From IMG/VR virus record IMGVR_UViG_3300044714_000138, positions 1-41,113 of that record: a stretch of DNA of 41,113 bases; one strand, given 5' to 3'. A program made the position numbers and the translations under genes. Shown here in pieces: positions 14,429 to 20,974 of the stretch (positions within the stretch are counted from its first letter, which is position 1; the number at the start of each line of letters is the position of its first letter). Source of the stretch: a virus. Below the pieces are notes generated by a model. It was given only the letters and a program-made list of their open reading frames with translations. It made no database searches and was not told where the DNA came from.

Positions 14429-14846
14429 TCCTGTATTGCATATAACGCTCAATTAAAACTTCAGCCTCGCACCATCCCTTGCAAACAACAGCGCAATATC
14501 CATTGTCGGTTAATAAATCAATCCATTTTTGTTGTTCCTCGGTCGTAATCCCTCCGTCTCTTCGTTTCATCTCAATGTACAGCCCATGATGATATTTGTT
14601 GGGTACGGGTATACACAGATCAGGAACACCGGCGCTTACCCCCATTTTCTTTAGCTTTGCCGCTTCAATTTTGTTCCTGCTGCCACCATTCGGTACTGCA
14701 AAATACGGTATTTTTTTATACAATAGCCATTCAACCAGCGCCATTTGCTCTTCCTCTTCCTCATTTTTTCTTTTTCTTTTCCTGAAATGCCACTCCAAAT
14801 CATTTACAGGACAAACCATACGGGGTAAATTTTGATTTTTATACAT
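14424..14846 (-). CDS. VRR-NUC domain nuclease
   Basis: 140 aa. The PD-(D/E)XK-type core of VRR-NUC is visible: NGGSRN, then AGVPDLCIP (72-80, active-site Asp), LYIEMKRRDG (89-98, E-x-K) and TTEEQQKWIDLL (101-112). An unusual basic/acidic stretch precedes it (residues 22-33). Phage members are thought to resolve branched DNA during replication, packaging or recombination. It is downstream of the O/P genes. Confidence 0.9.
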   Translation of the reverse strand: MYKNQNLPRMVCPVNDLEWHFRKRKRKNEEEEEQMALVEWLLYKKIPYFAVPNGGSRNKIEAAKLKKMGVSAGVPDLCIPVPNKYHHGLYIEMKRRDGGITTEEQQKWIDLLTDNGYCAVVCKGWCEAEVLIERYMQYRK

Positions 14847-14885
14847 GCCAGGCCACCACCCTATTACAAAAATTAAAAAGTTTAT

Positions 14886-15704
14886 TTAAGGACCCTTAAA
14901 TTCGTTATCAGCATCCAGCACCTTCTGTCTATATTCCAGCGCAGTTGAATATTTCGATGGAGCGCCTAATATCTTGTAAATTTTTTCAACATGATAAGCT
15001 CTAGCTTCATCTTCGCGCTGTTGTTCTTTAATACAATGCTCTTTAGAAATGACCTGAACAAACTCAGCACTTGAATCTGCACCAAATCCTTGAAGAACTG
15101 GAAATCGTCTACCCTCACGTAATGCTTGTTTTTTAGCGCAATCATAAATCGGCTGTAGCTTTCGTAGCGCTTCTGGCTGGGGAAGACAGCGCCAATATGA
15201 AAGCTTTGGCAAAGATTTTAATAATTCTGAGATAAAGGGGTGTGCCAGTTTTGTTTTCGAGTAAGTATAATGGCTCGAGTGAGAAAGAATATAATTAAAG
15301 CACTCATCGAAAGTAGGTATATTGAGCTCTATTTCATCCGGCAGGCACAACTCTCGGAATTGGGTAATGGTCGGTATTCTATTTGCAAAAGAGCTAAAAG
15401 GCTGTCGCAATTTTTCGCATGCATTAGCAATTCGTTCAAGCGAAAATTCTTCTAAAGATTCGCTCCACTCATTCTCAAATTGTTTGCGCATCTCAGCCGG
15501 GGAATAAAGTGAGAGAAATTGATGCTGATAAATTTCTAAGAATGTCAGGTAAAGCTTTTTGCCAACATTAGGCCTATGCGGTATAAGCTGACAGACGTTA
15601 GAATGGGGTATTATCTTCGTCCCCTCCCCTGGCCCATTCATAAGCTGCTGCGGCTCGTTGTGCGGTTGTAAGATTTTGTTCGTTAAGTCTGCTATTTTTT
15701 GCAT
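14886..15704 (-). CDS. Replication protein P-like helicase loader
   Basis: 272 aa. The middle region (a helical segment around WSESLEEFSLERIANACEKL and NRIPTITQFRELCLP, residues about 80-125) resembles the lambda P family, which recruits host DnaB to the phage origin. The C-terminus is charged and helical. It overlaps the O-like gene by 107 bases if the first ATG (15704) is used; a later ATG (MNGPGEGTK) would reduce the overlap, but no clear ribosome site favours it. Confidence 0.7.
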   Translation of the reverse strand: MQKIADLTNKILQPHNEPQQLMNGPGEGTKIIPHSNVCQLIPHRPNVGKKLYLTFLEIYQHQFLSLYSPAEMRKQFENEWSESLEEFSLERIANACEKLRQPFSSFANRIPTITQFRELCLPDEIELNIPTFDECFNYILSHSSHYTYSKTKLAHPFISELLKSLPKLSYWRCLPQPEALRKLQPIYDCAKKQALREGRRFPVLQGFGADSSAEFVQVISKEHCIKEQQREDEARAYHVEKIYKILGAPSKYSTALEYRQKVLDADNEFKGP

Positions 15705-16605
15705 TTTCTATATTTCCTATTTTGTGATAATAATCATGCCAGCCTTCATTAGCTAACCAGTTTTCTAATTTGCCGATGTAACGGGGCTCACCTTTTGCAA
15801 GTGCAGTGATCCATTCGTGATCATTGGCAACGCGAAAAGAAAGATGTTCGATAATGTGCTCGGCAATAAGTTCAAGATTATTATCGCGCCAAATAAGCGC
15901 AGATTTAGACCTGCTCTTCTTGCCAAGCCATAAGCCATAGACCTTGTTGAATTTTTCAGAAGTGAAATTTAAGAAATGACGAGAATCTAGCCCGATATTC
16001 TGTACTATTGGACTTTTGGAGGTCGACTCTCGTTCAACCAGAAATCCATCCGAATTTAGATAAACCTCGGATCTCTCCCCTTCTGCGCACATTTTGTCTG
16101 GTTCGTCAGGATGAGGGAGAGTAAGAGAGGGAGTATATAATCTATTTTTTATAATATTATTCTTATTATCTATTGTCATGGTCCGCTTTGGACTATGATC
16201 ATAGTCCACTTTGGACTGTGATAAGGATCCACTTTGGACTGTGACAATTTCTTGACAGTCCAAAGTGGACTGTGACAAAAATGTCATTTCAGTAATTTTA
16301 TAACCCAATTTGTAATTATTGACCTTCCATTTTTTTTCTTTCTCAATGAGGCCAAGAGAACATAATTTAGTCAATCTGGGAGATAATCTTTGAGGGCTAA
16401 TACGTGTAATTTTTGATAAAGTAGCGCGCTTAGCAAAACAAACTTTGCTTTCTTTATTCATATCAATGTAATTAGATATCACGACTAGAATGAGTAAATC
16501 TTGAGGATCAAGATTAAATTCCTGGCTATATTTACTCATTAAAAATGAGCTAACAAGATAGTGCGCGGTATGATTTTGGCTATTATTATTGTCTAATTTA
16601 GACAC
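15598..16605 (-). CDS. Replication initiator, lambda O-like
   Basis: 335 aa from a GTG at 16605 with AGAGGAG upstream. The N-terminal half is a winged-helix DNA-binding region (residues about 25-110: KRATLSKITRISPQRLSPRLTKLCSLGLIEKEKK). The middle is low complexity because it is encoded by the origin iterons (16181-16277). The C-terminal half (WRDNNLELIAEHIIEHL, YIGKLENWLANEGW) would contact the P-like loader. Initiator plus internal iteron origin plus overlapping loader is the lambda O/P arrangement. Confidence 0.75.
   Translation of the reverse strand: MSKLDNNNSQNHTAHYLVSSFLMSKYSQEFNLDPQDLLILVVISNYIDMNKESKVCFAKRATLSKITRISPQRLSPRLTKLCSLGLIEKEKKWKVNNYKLGYKITEMTFLSQSTLDCQEIVTVQSGSLSQSKVDYDHSPKRTMTIDNKNNIIKNRLYTPSLTLPHPDEPDKMCAEGERSEVYLNSDGFLVERESTSKSPIVQNIGLDSRHFLNFTSEKFNKVYGLWLGKKSRSKSALIWRDNNLELIAEHIIEHLSFRVANDHEWITALAKGEPRYIGKLENWLANEGWHDYYHKIGNIENAKNSRLNEQNLTTAQRAAAAYEWARGGDEDNTPF
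16130..16277. other. Replication origin with four iterons inside the O-like gene
   Basis: Four 13-bp near-palindromes: GTCCGCTTTGGAC (16181), GTCCACTTTGGAC (16204), ATCCACTTTGGAC (16227) and its inverse GTCCAAAGTGGAC (16258). Each is followed by TATGA or TGTGA. The first three are spaced exactly 23 bp. A 45-base tract of nearly pure A/T (about 16131-16176) abuts the first iteron and would be the unwinding element. This copies the lambda ori plan: initiator-binding iterons next to an AT-rich tract within the initiator gene. Confidence 0.8.
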
Positions 16606-16899
16606 AAAGAACTCCTCTTAACGAAATCTTTACAATCTCCGTCTTGAAAATGTTCTTAAGTTGTCCTATGCTGATGGAGCACGTGTAGACATAATCAAGA
16701 CGGTTGTTTTTGTATTGATTCTGTTATTTTTTGGGTACTACGCTTGCAGGCGTAGTACCGTCCGTTTAAATAGAAATCTATCTTACTCCCCTAATTTTAA
16801 AAAAATCAATGGCTAATGTCTGAAAGTTAGGTAAAATATCGTAAATAATTTGTTAAGTTATCCACAGATTATGTGGATAACTTTGTTAGTAACTTTTAT
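16606..16899. other. Intergenic region with hairpin and DnaA boxes
   Basis: About 294 bases without a gene. It contains a perfect 10-bp stem at 16734-16759 (GGTACTACGC, six-base loop, GCGTAGTACC) that is not followed by a U-run on either strand, a GTAAA-rich stretch near 16831-16856 and the paired DnaA boxes at 16858-16880. The minus-strand promoter of the O-like gene must lie here, but no good consensus match is seen. Confidence 0.6.
16858..16880. promoter_or_regulatory. Two perfect, inverted DnaA boxes
   Basis: TTATCCACA at 16858-16866 and its exact inverse TGTGGATAA at 16872-16880, separated by GATTA. Both match the strong DnaA-box consensus. They lie about 0.25 kb upstream of the initiator gene and 0.6 kb from the iterons. 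Host DnaA could control O/P transcription or assist origin firing. The pair can also form a hairpin, but without a U-run. Confidence 0.8.
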
Positions 16900-16974
16900 T
16901 GCGAAGTACGTCAATGGCAGACTATTAGGCTCATAATCTGATTGTAGATGGTTCGATTCCATCCTTCGCTACCA
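16900..16974 (+). tRNA. tRNA with anticodon CAT (Met or Ile2)
   Basis: Complete cloverleaf with encoded CCA. Acceptor TGCGAAG/CTTCGCT (first pair T-T mismatched), TA, D stem GTC/GAC, anticodon stem TTAGG/TCTGA (two wobble pairs) with loop CTCATAA (anticodon at 16932-16934), variable TTGTA, T arm GATGG-TTCGATT-CCATC, then ACCA. It lacks the three G-C pairs of initiator tRNA. With CAT it is either elongator Met or an Ile2 whose C34 is modified to read ATA, useful in an AT-rich genome. It is on the plus strand, opposite its neighbours. Confidence 0.9.
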
Positions 16975-16991
16975 AATAAGTGAGGTTTTAT

Positions 16992-17108
16992 ATGAAAAAG
17001 AAATCCATTAGTTCAAAAAATAATAAGAAAGCGGTTAACTATAAAGAAATTAAAAAAGATGTTGCCGCAACTAAAAAAGTTAAGAAAGTTACAGCTAAGT
17101 TTTATTAG
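16992..17108 (+). CDS. Small lysine-rich protein downstream of the tRNA
   Basis: 38 aa, about 40% Lys (MKKKSISSKNNKKAVNYKEIKK...), with GAGG 7 bases before the ATG. It begins 17 bases after the tRNA and probably shares its transcript. The composition suggests nucleic-acid or ribosome binding. Too short for family assignment; the ribosome site and tight spacing support it. Confidence 0.5.
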   Translation: MKKKSISSKNNKKAVNYKEIKKDVAATKKVKKVTAKFY

Positions 17109-17123
17109 GATGTGGCGCTCTTC

Positions 17124-17321
17124 TTAAAATTTATTTTTGTAAATATAATCTATTTCCTGGTAATTAATTAAACAGCTTAATGTATTTCTAATTTCACAAA
17201 TTTCATTAAAATATATATGGTTGCTATATGGATCCCACTCTTTCGGTTTTAACTTATCAAGTCTTTCGCATACTTCTATTAAAACCCCATACATAAAGAA
17301 TTTCTTATCGGTGTCGTTCAT
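17124..17321 (-). CDS. Hypothetical helical protein
   Basis: 65 aa: MNDTDKKFFMYGVLIEVCERLDKL, then a short loop and a second helix (EICEIRNTLSCLINYQ). Acidic and aromatic, no family recognised. It is the last gene of the 22.5-17.1 kb minus operon and starts one base after the preceding gene's stop. Confidence 0.6.
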   Translation of the reverse strand: MNDTDKKFFMYGVLIEVCERLDKLKPKEWDPYSNHIYFNEICEIRNTLSCLINYQEIDYIYKNKF

Positions 17322-17322
17322 C

Positions 17323-17547
17323 TTAATTCCTTATCCCAAGCGCTATCTTCCATAGCGCAACAGCTATTTGGTAATCTTCTTTGGCATCTTCTTTATTATT
17401 ATAAGTAAAGCGAGCACAAGCTCCGCCATCTAAAAGAATATTTAAATAATTGCTATCGTTTTCATGAATAACCATAACTCCAATAACTTTATCTGCGTCA
17501 TAAGTTGAATTACCGAAACTAAATAATTTCTTTTTTCTTCTAAACAT
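17323..17547 (-). CDS. Hypothetical protein
   Basis: 74 aa. A very basic start (MFRRKKKLFSFG) followed by a beta-rich part (VIGVMVIHENDSNYLNILL, ACARFTYNN) and a C-terminal helix (DYQIAVALWKIAL). The fold may be a small beta sheet plus helix. No family recognised. Confidence 0.6.
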   Translation of the reverse strand: MFRRKKKLFSFGNSTYDADKVIGVMVIHENDSNYLNILLDGGACARFTYNNKEDAKEDYQIAVALWKIALGIRN

Positions 17548-17642
17548 AAAATATCTTTTTTATAAGTTTAATAACAGCTCTAACAAAAGAGAGCCTCAGG
17601 GCACGTTTTTTATCATTCTCAGTGTGTATATCATGCCCAGGC

Positions 17643-17691
17643 GTCAATACGATTGACTCACACACATCAGTTAATTTCGGGGGAAATTAAC
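17643..17691. repeat. Two inverted repeats in a 152-base gap
   Basis: GTCAAT-ACG-ATTGAC (17643-17657) is an operator-like 6-bp palindrome with a 3-base centre. GTTAATTTC-GGGG-GAAATTAAC (17670-17691) is a perfect 9-bp stem with a 4-base loop. Both lie between the lipoprotein gene and the next minus-strand gene. Neither has a U-run, so a binding site or mRNA-processing hairpin is more likely than a terminator. Confidence 0.55.
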
Positions 17692-17699
17692 AAAACTAT

Positions 17700-18044
17700 T
17701 TATTTTTTAATTTCTATAGCATCTAGATAGCATCTCTGTGATCCCCTTAAGAAGGATGAGAACATCTCACAATGATATTTAATATTAACTTCTTTTTGTT
17801 GTTCAAGAGCTTCTTTTGCTGTGGTAATCAATGAATCATTATCTATAGAAAAATAAAACGGTTGTGTACCAAAAGATCCATTACCATTGTTCATGCCACC
17901 TCTAATCAATTCAGCTTCCCAAGTATGAAAAAAAATACCATCATGAGAAAGCCGAGTTAATACTCCCATTTTTTCGCCAACACTAGTTTTTACACATCCT
18001 GATGTCAATAATATGAGAAATAATACAAAAAGATATTTTCTCAT
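17700..18044 (-). CDS. Phage lipoprotein
   Basis: 114 aa. Signal peptide MRKYLFVLFLILLTSGC with lipobox LTSGC (Cys 17), so probably an acylated envelope protein. The mature part, GEKMGVLTRLSHDGIFFHTWEAEL and a Gly/Asn-rich loop, then SSFLRGSQRCYLDAIEI, matches a conserved phage/prophage family of unknown function that is sometimes wrongly labelled 6-phosphogluconate dehydrogenase. A superinfection-exclusion or surface role is possible. It overlaps the upstream gene by one base. Confidence 0.8.
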   Translation of the reverse strand: MRKYLFVLFLILLTSGCVKTSVGEKMGVLTRLSHDGIFFHTWEAELIRGGMNNGNGSFGTQPFYFSIDNDSLITTAKEALEQQKEVNIKYHCEMFSSFLRGSQRCYLDAIEIKK

Positions 18045-18304
18045 TATTTACCTACCTTCTTCTTGCGTCCGCGTTTATGAGTTTTATCCTCGCCAACAAA
18101 TATCTCTTTTAGTGCATTTCCTGTCCCAGAACTATAATGGACTACATTATTATTTTCCTCAGATAGATCATTGATTTGCCGCTGCTTTCGTCGGTATATT
18201 TCATTGGCAATCTCATTAAGATTATGCCTAAAATAATACTCCGATAAGTCTAGCTCCCTATCAGTCATTTCTTTTACTTGTTCTTGTGTTAAAATTTCAA
18301 ACAT
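18044..18304 (-). CDS. Hypothetical charged protein with basic C-terminal tail
   Basis: 86 aa. The N-terminal 50 residues are helical and acidic/basic mixed (EQVKEMTDRELDLSEYYF, IYRRKQRQINDL). The C-terminus ends in THKRGRKKKVGK, an AT-hook-like or nucleic-acid-binding tail. No family recognised. It follows the repeat gene. Confidence 0.6.
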   Translation of the reverse strand: MFEILTQEQVKEMTDRELDLSEYYFRHNLNEIANEIYRRKQRQINDLSEENNNVVHYSSGTGNALKEIFVGEDKTHKRGRKKKVGK

Positions 18305-18326
18305 TTTATCTCCTCTTTTTATTATA

Positions 18327-18617
18327 TTAATTTTTAAAATCCAAACCTATACCTAGACCCATACCCATACCCAGCCCCAGACCTATACCTAGACCCATAC
18401 CCAGACCTAGACCAAGACCAAGACCTAGACTCAGACCCAGGCCAATACCTGGACTCAGACCCAGGCCAAGACCTAGGGCGAGAACCAGACCAAGACCTAT
18501 ACCCAGCCCCAGACCCGGACCTATACCTAGACCCATACCCAGACCTAGACCACGACCTAGACTCATACCTAGACTCAGACCCAGACCAAGACGCAGACCA
18601 AGATCCAGACCACTCAT
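18327..18617 (-). CDS. Gly-Leu hexanucleotide-repeat protein (frame A)
   Basis: 96 aa, almost entirely (Gly-Leu/Met/Ile)n, encoded by about 45 six-base units (GGTCTA-like). Most base changes between units fall at the third position of Leu codons and keep a hydrophobic residue, which suggests selection on this frame. The ATG at 18617 has no good Shine-Dalgarno site. Alternating small and hydrophobic residues would favour beta or membrane-associated assembly. A second frame (18334-18639) is also open across the same DNA, so which frame is used is uncertain. Confidence 0.4.
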   Translation of the reverse strand: MSGLDLGLRLGLGLSLGMSLGRGLGLGMGLGIGPGLGLGIGLGLVLALGLGLGLSPGIGLGLSLGLGLGLGLGMGLGIGLGLGMGMGLGIGLDFKN

Positions 18618-18639
18618 TAGCTTTTAATATTACGATCAT
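18334..18639 (-). CDS. Ser/Tyr/Trp/Arg/Gly low-complexity protein (frame B)
   Basis: 101 aa if started at the ATG (18639) that overlaps the TGA of the upstream gene as ATGA, a typical coupled start. After MIVILKANEW the protein is a run of Ser-Gly-Ser-(Trp/Arg/Tyr) units ending GYGSRYRFGF. Aromatic and Arg spacers in a Gly/Ser matrix resemble condensate-forming low-complexity domains. Variation between repeats swaps Trp, Arg and Gly here, so it is less conserved than frame A. Only one of the two frames may be real. Confidence 0.4.
   Translation of the reverse strand: MIVILKANEWSGSWSASWSGSESRYESRSWSRSGYGSRYRSGSGAGYRSWSGSRPRSWPGSESRYWPGSESRSWSWSRSGYGSRYRSGAGYGYGSRYRFGF
18344..18613. repeat. 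Hexanucleotide tandem repeat, about 45 units
   Basis: Imperfect six-base repeats (plus strand forms such as AGACCT, ATACCC, AGACCA). Higher-order copies exist: about 34 bases starting at 18382 recur starting at 18520, a shift of 138 (23 units). The minus strand is G-rich, with GGG-TAT-GGG-TAT-GGG-type stretches that might form G-quadruplexes. The base composition is unlike the surrounding AT-rich DNA. Confidence 0.9.
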
Positions 18640-18968
18640 TTTTGTTTGCTCGGCACCTCGTGATTCCAAAAAGATACGTCAATAATTGCATTTCTGCTAA
18701 CTATAATATCTCCTATAAATGGCTCAACCTCGTTTACCTCTCCATTTTTTAATGCGTCATGAAATCTACCACTATCAGGTATCCATGATGCATTAGATAA
18801 TATGAGTTCATTATCAAAAACTTTTTTTAAAATACCAATGTGATACATTGTTACTGTTCTAATAAAATAAGCCTTTCCTATCTCATAAGGATGCGCCGAT
18901 TTATTATTAAGATTTAAAGCAAGTTCTTTAATTTGACCCAGTGTCAAATCGTTAATATCTATTTTCAT
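18636..18968 (-). CDS. Hypothetical protein upstream of the repeat gene
   Basis: 110 aa. Acidic N-terminus (MKIDINDLTLGQIKELALNL), a beta-rich middle (YFIRTVTMYHIGILKKVFDNELILSNASW) and an end with IIDVSFWNHEV. The form is that of a small phage protein with beta-barrel middle; similar small proteins occur in phages without known function. Its stop overlaps the coupled ATG of frame B. Confidence 0.6.
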   Translation of the reverse strand: MKIDINDLTLGQIKELALNLNNKSAHPYEIGKAYFIRTVTMYHIGILKKVFDNELILSNASWIPDSGRFHDALKNGEVNEVEPFIGDIIVSRNAIIDVSFWNHEVPSKQK

Positions 18969-18987
18969 TTTACCTCCTAATTTTAAA

Positions 18988-19188
18988 TTAAATACTAAAC
19001 TCTTTCACAACATTTCCATCCTTAGACATGACAAGCTCATGAGCATGTAGCTCGGCTTCTAGGGGATTATTAAATACCTCCTTTAACTTAGCCCACATGT
19101 TCTTGTCGCCTGATAAGTTGGGCGGCAATTTTCTCATGAGACGGTAAGACTTGTCATCTTCTTTGATTATTCTAAAACGTTGTTGCAT
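18988..19188 (-). CDS. Hypothetical protein
   Basis: 66 aa: MQQRFRIIKEDDKSYRLMRKL, then KNMWAKLKEVFNNPLEAELHAHEL. The pattern of a short beta hairpin followed by helix resembles small phage proteins found in early operons. GGAGAA lies upstream of the ATG. No family recognised. Confidence 0.6.
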   Translation of the reverse strand: MQQRFRIIKEDDKSYRLMRKLPPNLSGDKNMWAKLKEVFNNPLEAELHAHELVMSKDGNVVKEFSI

Positions 19189-19209
19189 GATGTTCTCCTT
19201 GTTATTATT

Positions 19210-19593
19210 TTAGTTGTTGATTTTTTCTAGTAACTCTGGGTTATCGAATTTGTTGCCGATAATCTCAATATCATCTGAACAATTACCGGCAAATATAGTA
19301 ATTATACGTCCGGCTATCCTAAATGATCCCATTGAATAAATAACTTCATGAGTAGCATAATCATTTCTAAATGGTATCCTAACAATATCACCTTCATAAA
19401 TCTCTTTTCCGTTTTTGTCTTTGAGTCCGGTATATTGGGTCAAGATAAAGCAATTAGGATCATTAAAGCGGCAATTGGTGTTATCATAAGAGTTTGGGTT
19501 AATTACACATCCATAACCATCTATAGCAAAATAATTAGGTTTAAGGAACAATCTATCTTTAACGGACCAAACTCTAAATTTAATCTCTCTCAT
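19210..19593 (-). CDS. YopX family protein
   Basis: 127 aa from the ATG at 19593. REIKFRVWS at the N-terminus, LTQYTGLKDKNGKEIYEGDIVR in the middle, and IEIIGNKFDNPELL at the C-terminus are the three conserved blocks of YopX proteins, common in phage early regions and folding as a beta barrel. Function unknown. A TTG one codon earlier is less likely as start. Confidence 0.9.
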   Translation of the reverse strand: MREIKFRVWSVKDRLFLKPNYFAIDGYGCVINPNSYDNTNCRFNDPNCFILTQYTGLKDKNGKEIYEGDIVRIPFRNDYATHEVIYSMGSFRIAGRIITIFAGNCSDDIEIIGNKFDNPELLEKINN

Positions 19594-19607
19594 CAAAAAC
19601 TATCCTT

Positions 19608-19910
19608 TTATAAATGACATATATGATTTATCATTTCTTTCACATAATCTATTAAATTATGCAGATTTTCATCTAATTGCTTATGAGTAACATAATCAGA
19701 ATCCTTAAATTTTTTCTTAACCAACTTTCGACATTGTTTGTAATGAAAATATTTGCTTAATCCATTATCTCTAACAATAAGCAATAATTTGTCTTTAGTC
19801 AGAGCATTATTATCATTATCAATAGCAGATACGTGACCTGTAAATATCCTAAGTTCTCCATGATCAACATGGTAACATTTAACTTTATCACCAACTTTAA
19901 ATTTGTTCAT
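19608..19910 (-). CDS. Hypothetical SH3-like protein with helical tail
   Basis: 100 aa from the ATG at 19910 (MNKFKVGDKVKCYHVDHG). The N-terminal half looks like an SH3/KOW-type beta barrel (GDKVKC, GHVSAID, LLLIVRDNG), followed by a basic patch and a C-terminal helix. It overlaps the preceding small gene by 14 bases. No specific family recognised. Confidence 0.6.
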   Translation of the reverse strand: MNKFKVGDKVKCYHVDHGELRIFTGHVSAIDNDNNALTKDKLLLIVRDNGLSKYFHYKQCRKLVKKKFKDSDYVTHKQLDENLHNLIDYVKEMINHICHL

Positions 19911-20067
19911 GTTCTTTATCCTCTTCAAAAGTTCTGAAAGCCTGAAAGCATAAAAAATCTTCAGGATTTTTCAGTACTATATCTCTAGCCTGTAGCTCAG
20001 CAGATGCATGATCTTCATCATTAACCACTATCCATCCTGAGAATTCAACTTTAAATGTTTTTATCAT
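19897..20067 (-). CDS. Small acidic protein
   Basis: 56 aa: MIKTFKVEFSGWIVVNDEDHASAEL..., ending in an acidic tail. A short beta hairpin followed by a helix containing Ala and Glu resembles small DUF-type phage proteins with a K-x-F-x-V-x-F strand. Two bases separate it from the preceding gene and it overlaps the next by 14 bases. Confidence 0.55.
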   Translation of the reverse strand: MIKTFKVEFSGWIVVNDEDHASAELQARDIVLKNPEDFLCFQAFRTFEEDKEHEQI

Positions 20068-20069
20068 AA

Positions 20070-20396
20070 TTATTCTCCATTTAAAATATTACTTATACAA
20101 GATAAAGTATCTAAAATTCCTTTTTCATAAAGTGTAGAAGGTGGAATAACAGAAGTTAGGCTAAATAATTTTAAAGAATTTTTTATAAAATCTTTAATTT
20201 TAACAATTCTTTCATCTTCCCCATCCTCTTCCCAGTCATTACGTTTAATATCATTTAATGAAGGTTGCCAAAAACCATAACCACGAGCCGTTTTTCCTCT
20301 AATTAGCAGCTGTCCATTTGATTCCTTAACTGAAACATATGCATCATAACCAGGAAATGTATACTCTTTATCAACCTTAAAATCTTCAATTTTCAT
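20070..20396 (-). CDS. Hypothetical protein
   Basis: 108 aa. N-terminus beta-rich (EDFKVDKEYTFPGYDAYVSVKESNGQLLIRG), an aromatic YGFWQP, then acidic (EEDGEDERIVKI) and a C-terminal helix. It sits directly after the SSB-like gene (16 bases), so a recombination or replication link is possible by position only. Confidence 0.6.
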   Translation of the reverse strand: MKIEDFKVDKEYTFPGYDAYVSVKESNGQLLIRGKTARGYGFWQPSLNDIKRNDWEEDGEDERIVKIKDFIKNSLKLFSLTSVIPPSTLYEKGILDTLSCISNILNGE

Positions 20397-20412
20397 ATTA
20401 TTTGTTCCTTAA

Positions 20413-20907
20413 TTAAAAAGGTATATCATCATCTTGCATTGAACTTTTAGGGATAGGTGAGCCACACAATGCAGTACCAGACCAGTCTGCCTCAGAATTT
20501 ATAGCAATAGGCACCGAAGTCTTAACCTCTCTTTTTACTCCATAGTCCTTTACATAAGCTTCCATTAGTTCAGTTTTTTTACTAACTTTATGGTCAATAA
20601 TTAATGTTCCTCTTCGATTAAGAAAACTTTCTAATTCTAATTCGCCATTCTCATATAATTCTAAAAGACCCATCTCATCACAGGCATGCCTCAGCTTCCA
20701 GGCATAGCTATCGCTTAAGCTAATAATATCACCCCAAGAAAAGCTATTGCCAAGATTGGAAGTAAGCTTAAGTTTTAATCGAATAAAATCCCCATAGTCA
20801 CCCGTTCTCTTTTCACATTCGATAACTTCAAAAGGATAAGGACCCTTAGGTATTAAGCGCTCTTCTTCAATTTGTTTTTCACTTTTTGGATTGTAACTTA
20901 ATTTCAT
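20413..20907 (-). CDS. Single-stranded DNA-binding protein-like (DUF669-type)
   Basis: 164 aa. An OB-fold-type pattern (IPKGPYPFEVIECEKR, DFIRLKLKLTSN) with the AWKLRHACDEMGL helix fits DUF669-type phage proteins. The C-terminus is DDDIPF, the exact kind of acidic SSB tail that recruits DNA-processing enzymes. The gene is immediately downstream of a Sak4-like ATPase, its usual partner. It would coat single strands in recombination and replication. Confidence 0.8.
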   Translation of the reverse strand: MKLSYNPKSEKQIEEERLIPKGPYPFEVIECEKRTGDYGDFIRLKLKLTSNLGNSFSWGDIISLSDSYAWKLRHACDEMGLLELYENGELELESFLNRRGTLIIDHKVSKKTELMEAYVKDYGVKREVKTSVPIAINSEADWSGTALCGSPIPKSSMQDDDIPF

Positions 20908-20974
20908 ACATTTTCTCCTGTTAATAAAAATTTAATTGTTTTGTTTATTCTTCACTATTATTAATAAAATTATT

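Noticed and set aside
17584-17622. Intrinsic terminator with GCTCT/AGAGC stem before a T-run
   Set aside because: The stem is only 5 bp and the T-run begins about 11 bases after it; there is no plus-strand gene needing termination close by.
18344-18613. CRISPR-like array
   Set aside because: The units are contiguous six-base repeats without spacers, and no cas genes exist in the genome.
18636-18669. Programmed -1 frameshift joining the 18636-18968 gene to the repeat frame
   Set aside because: The bases AAACAAAAATGA do not form a canonical slippery heptamer in the zero frame, and the ATGA overlap gives a simpler reinitiation route.
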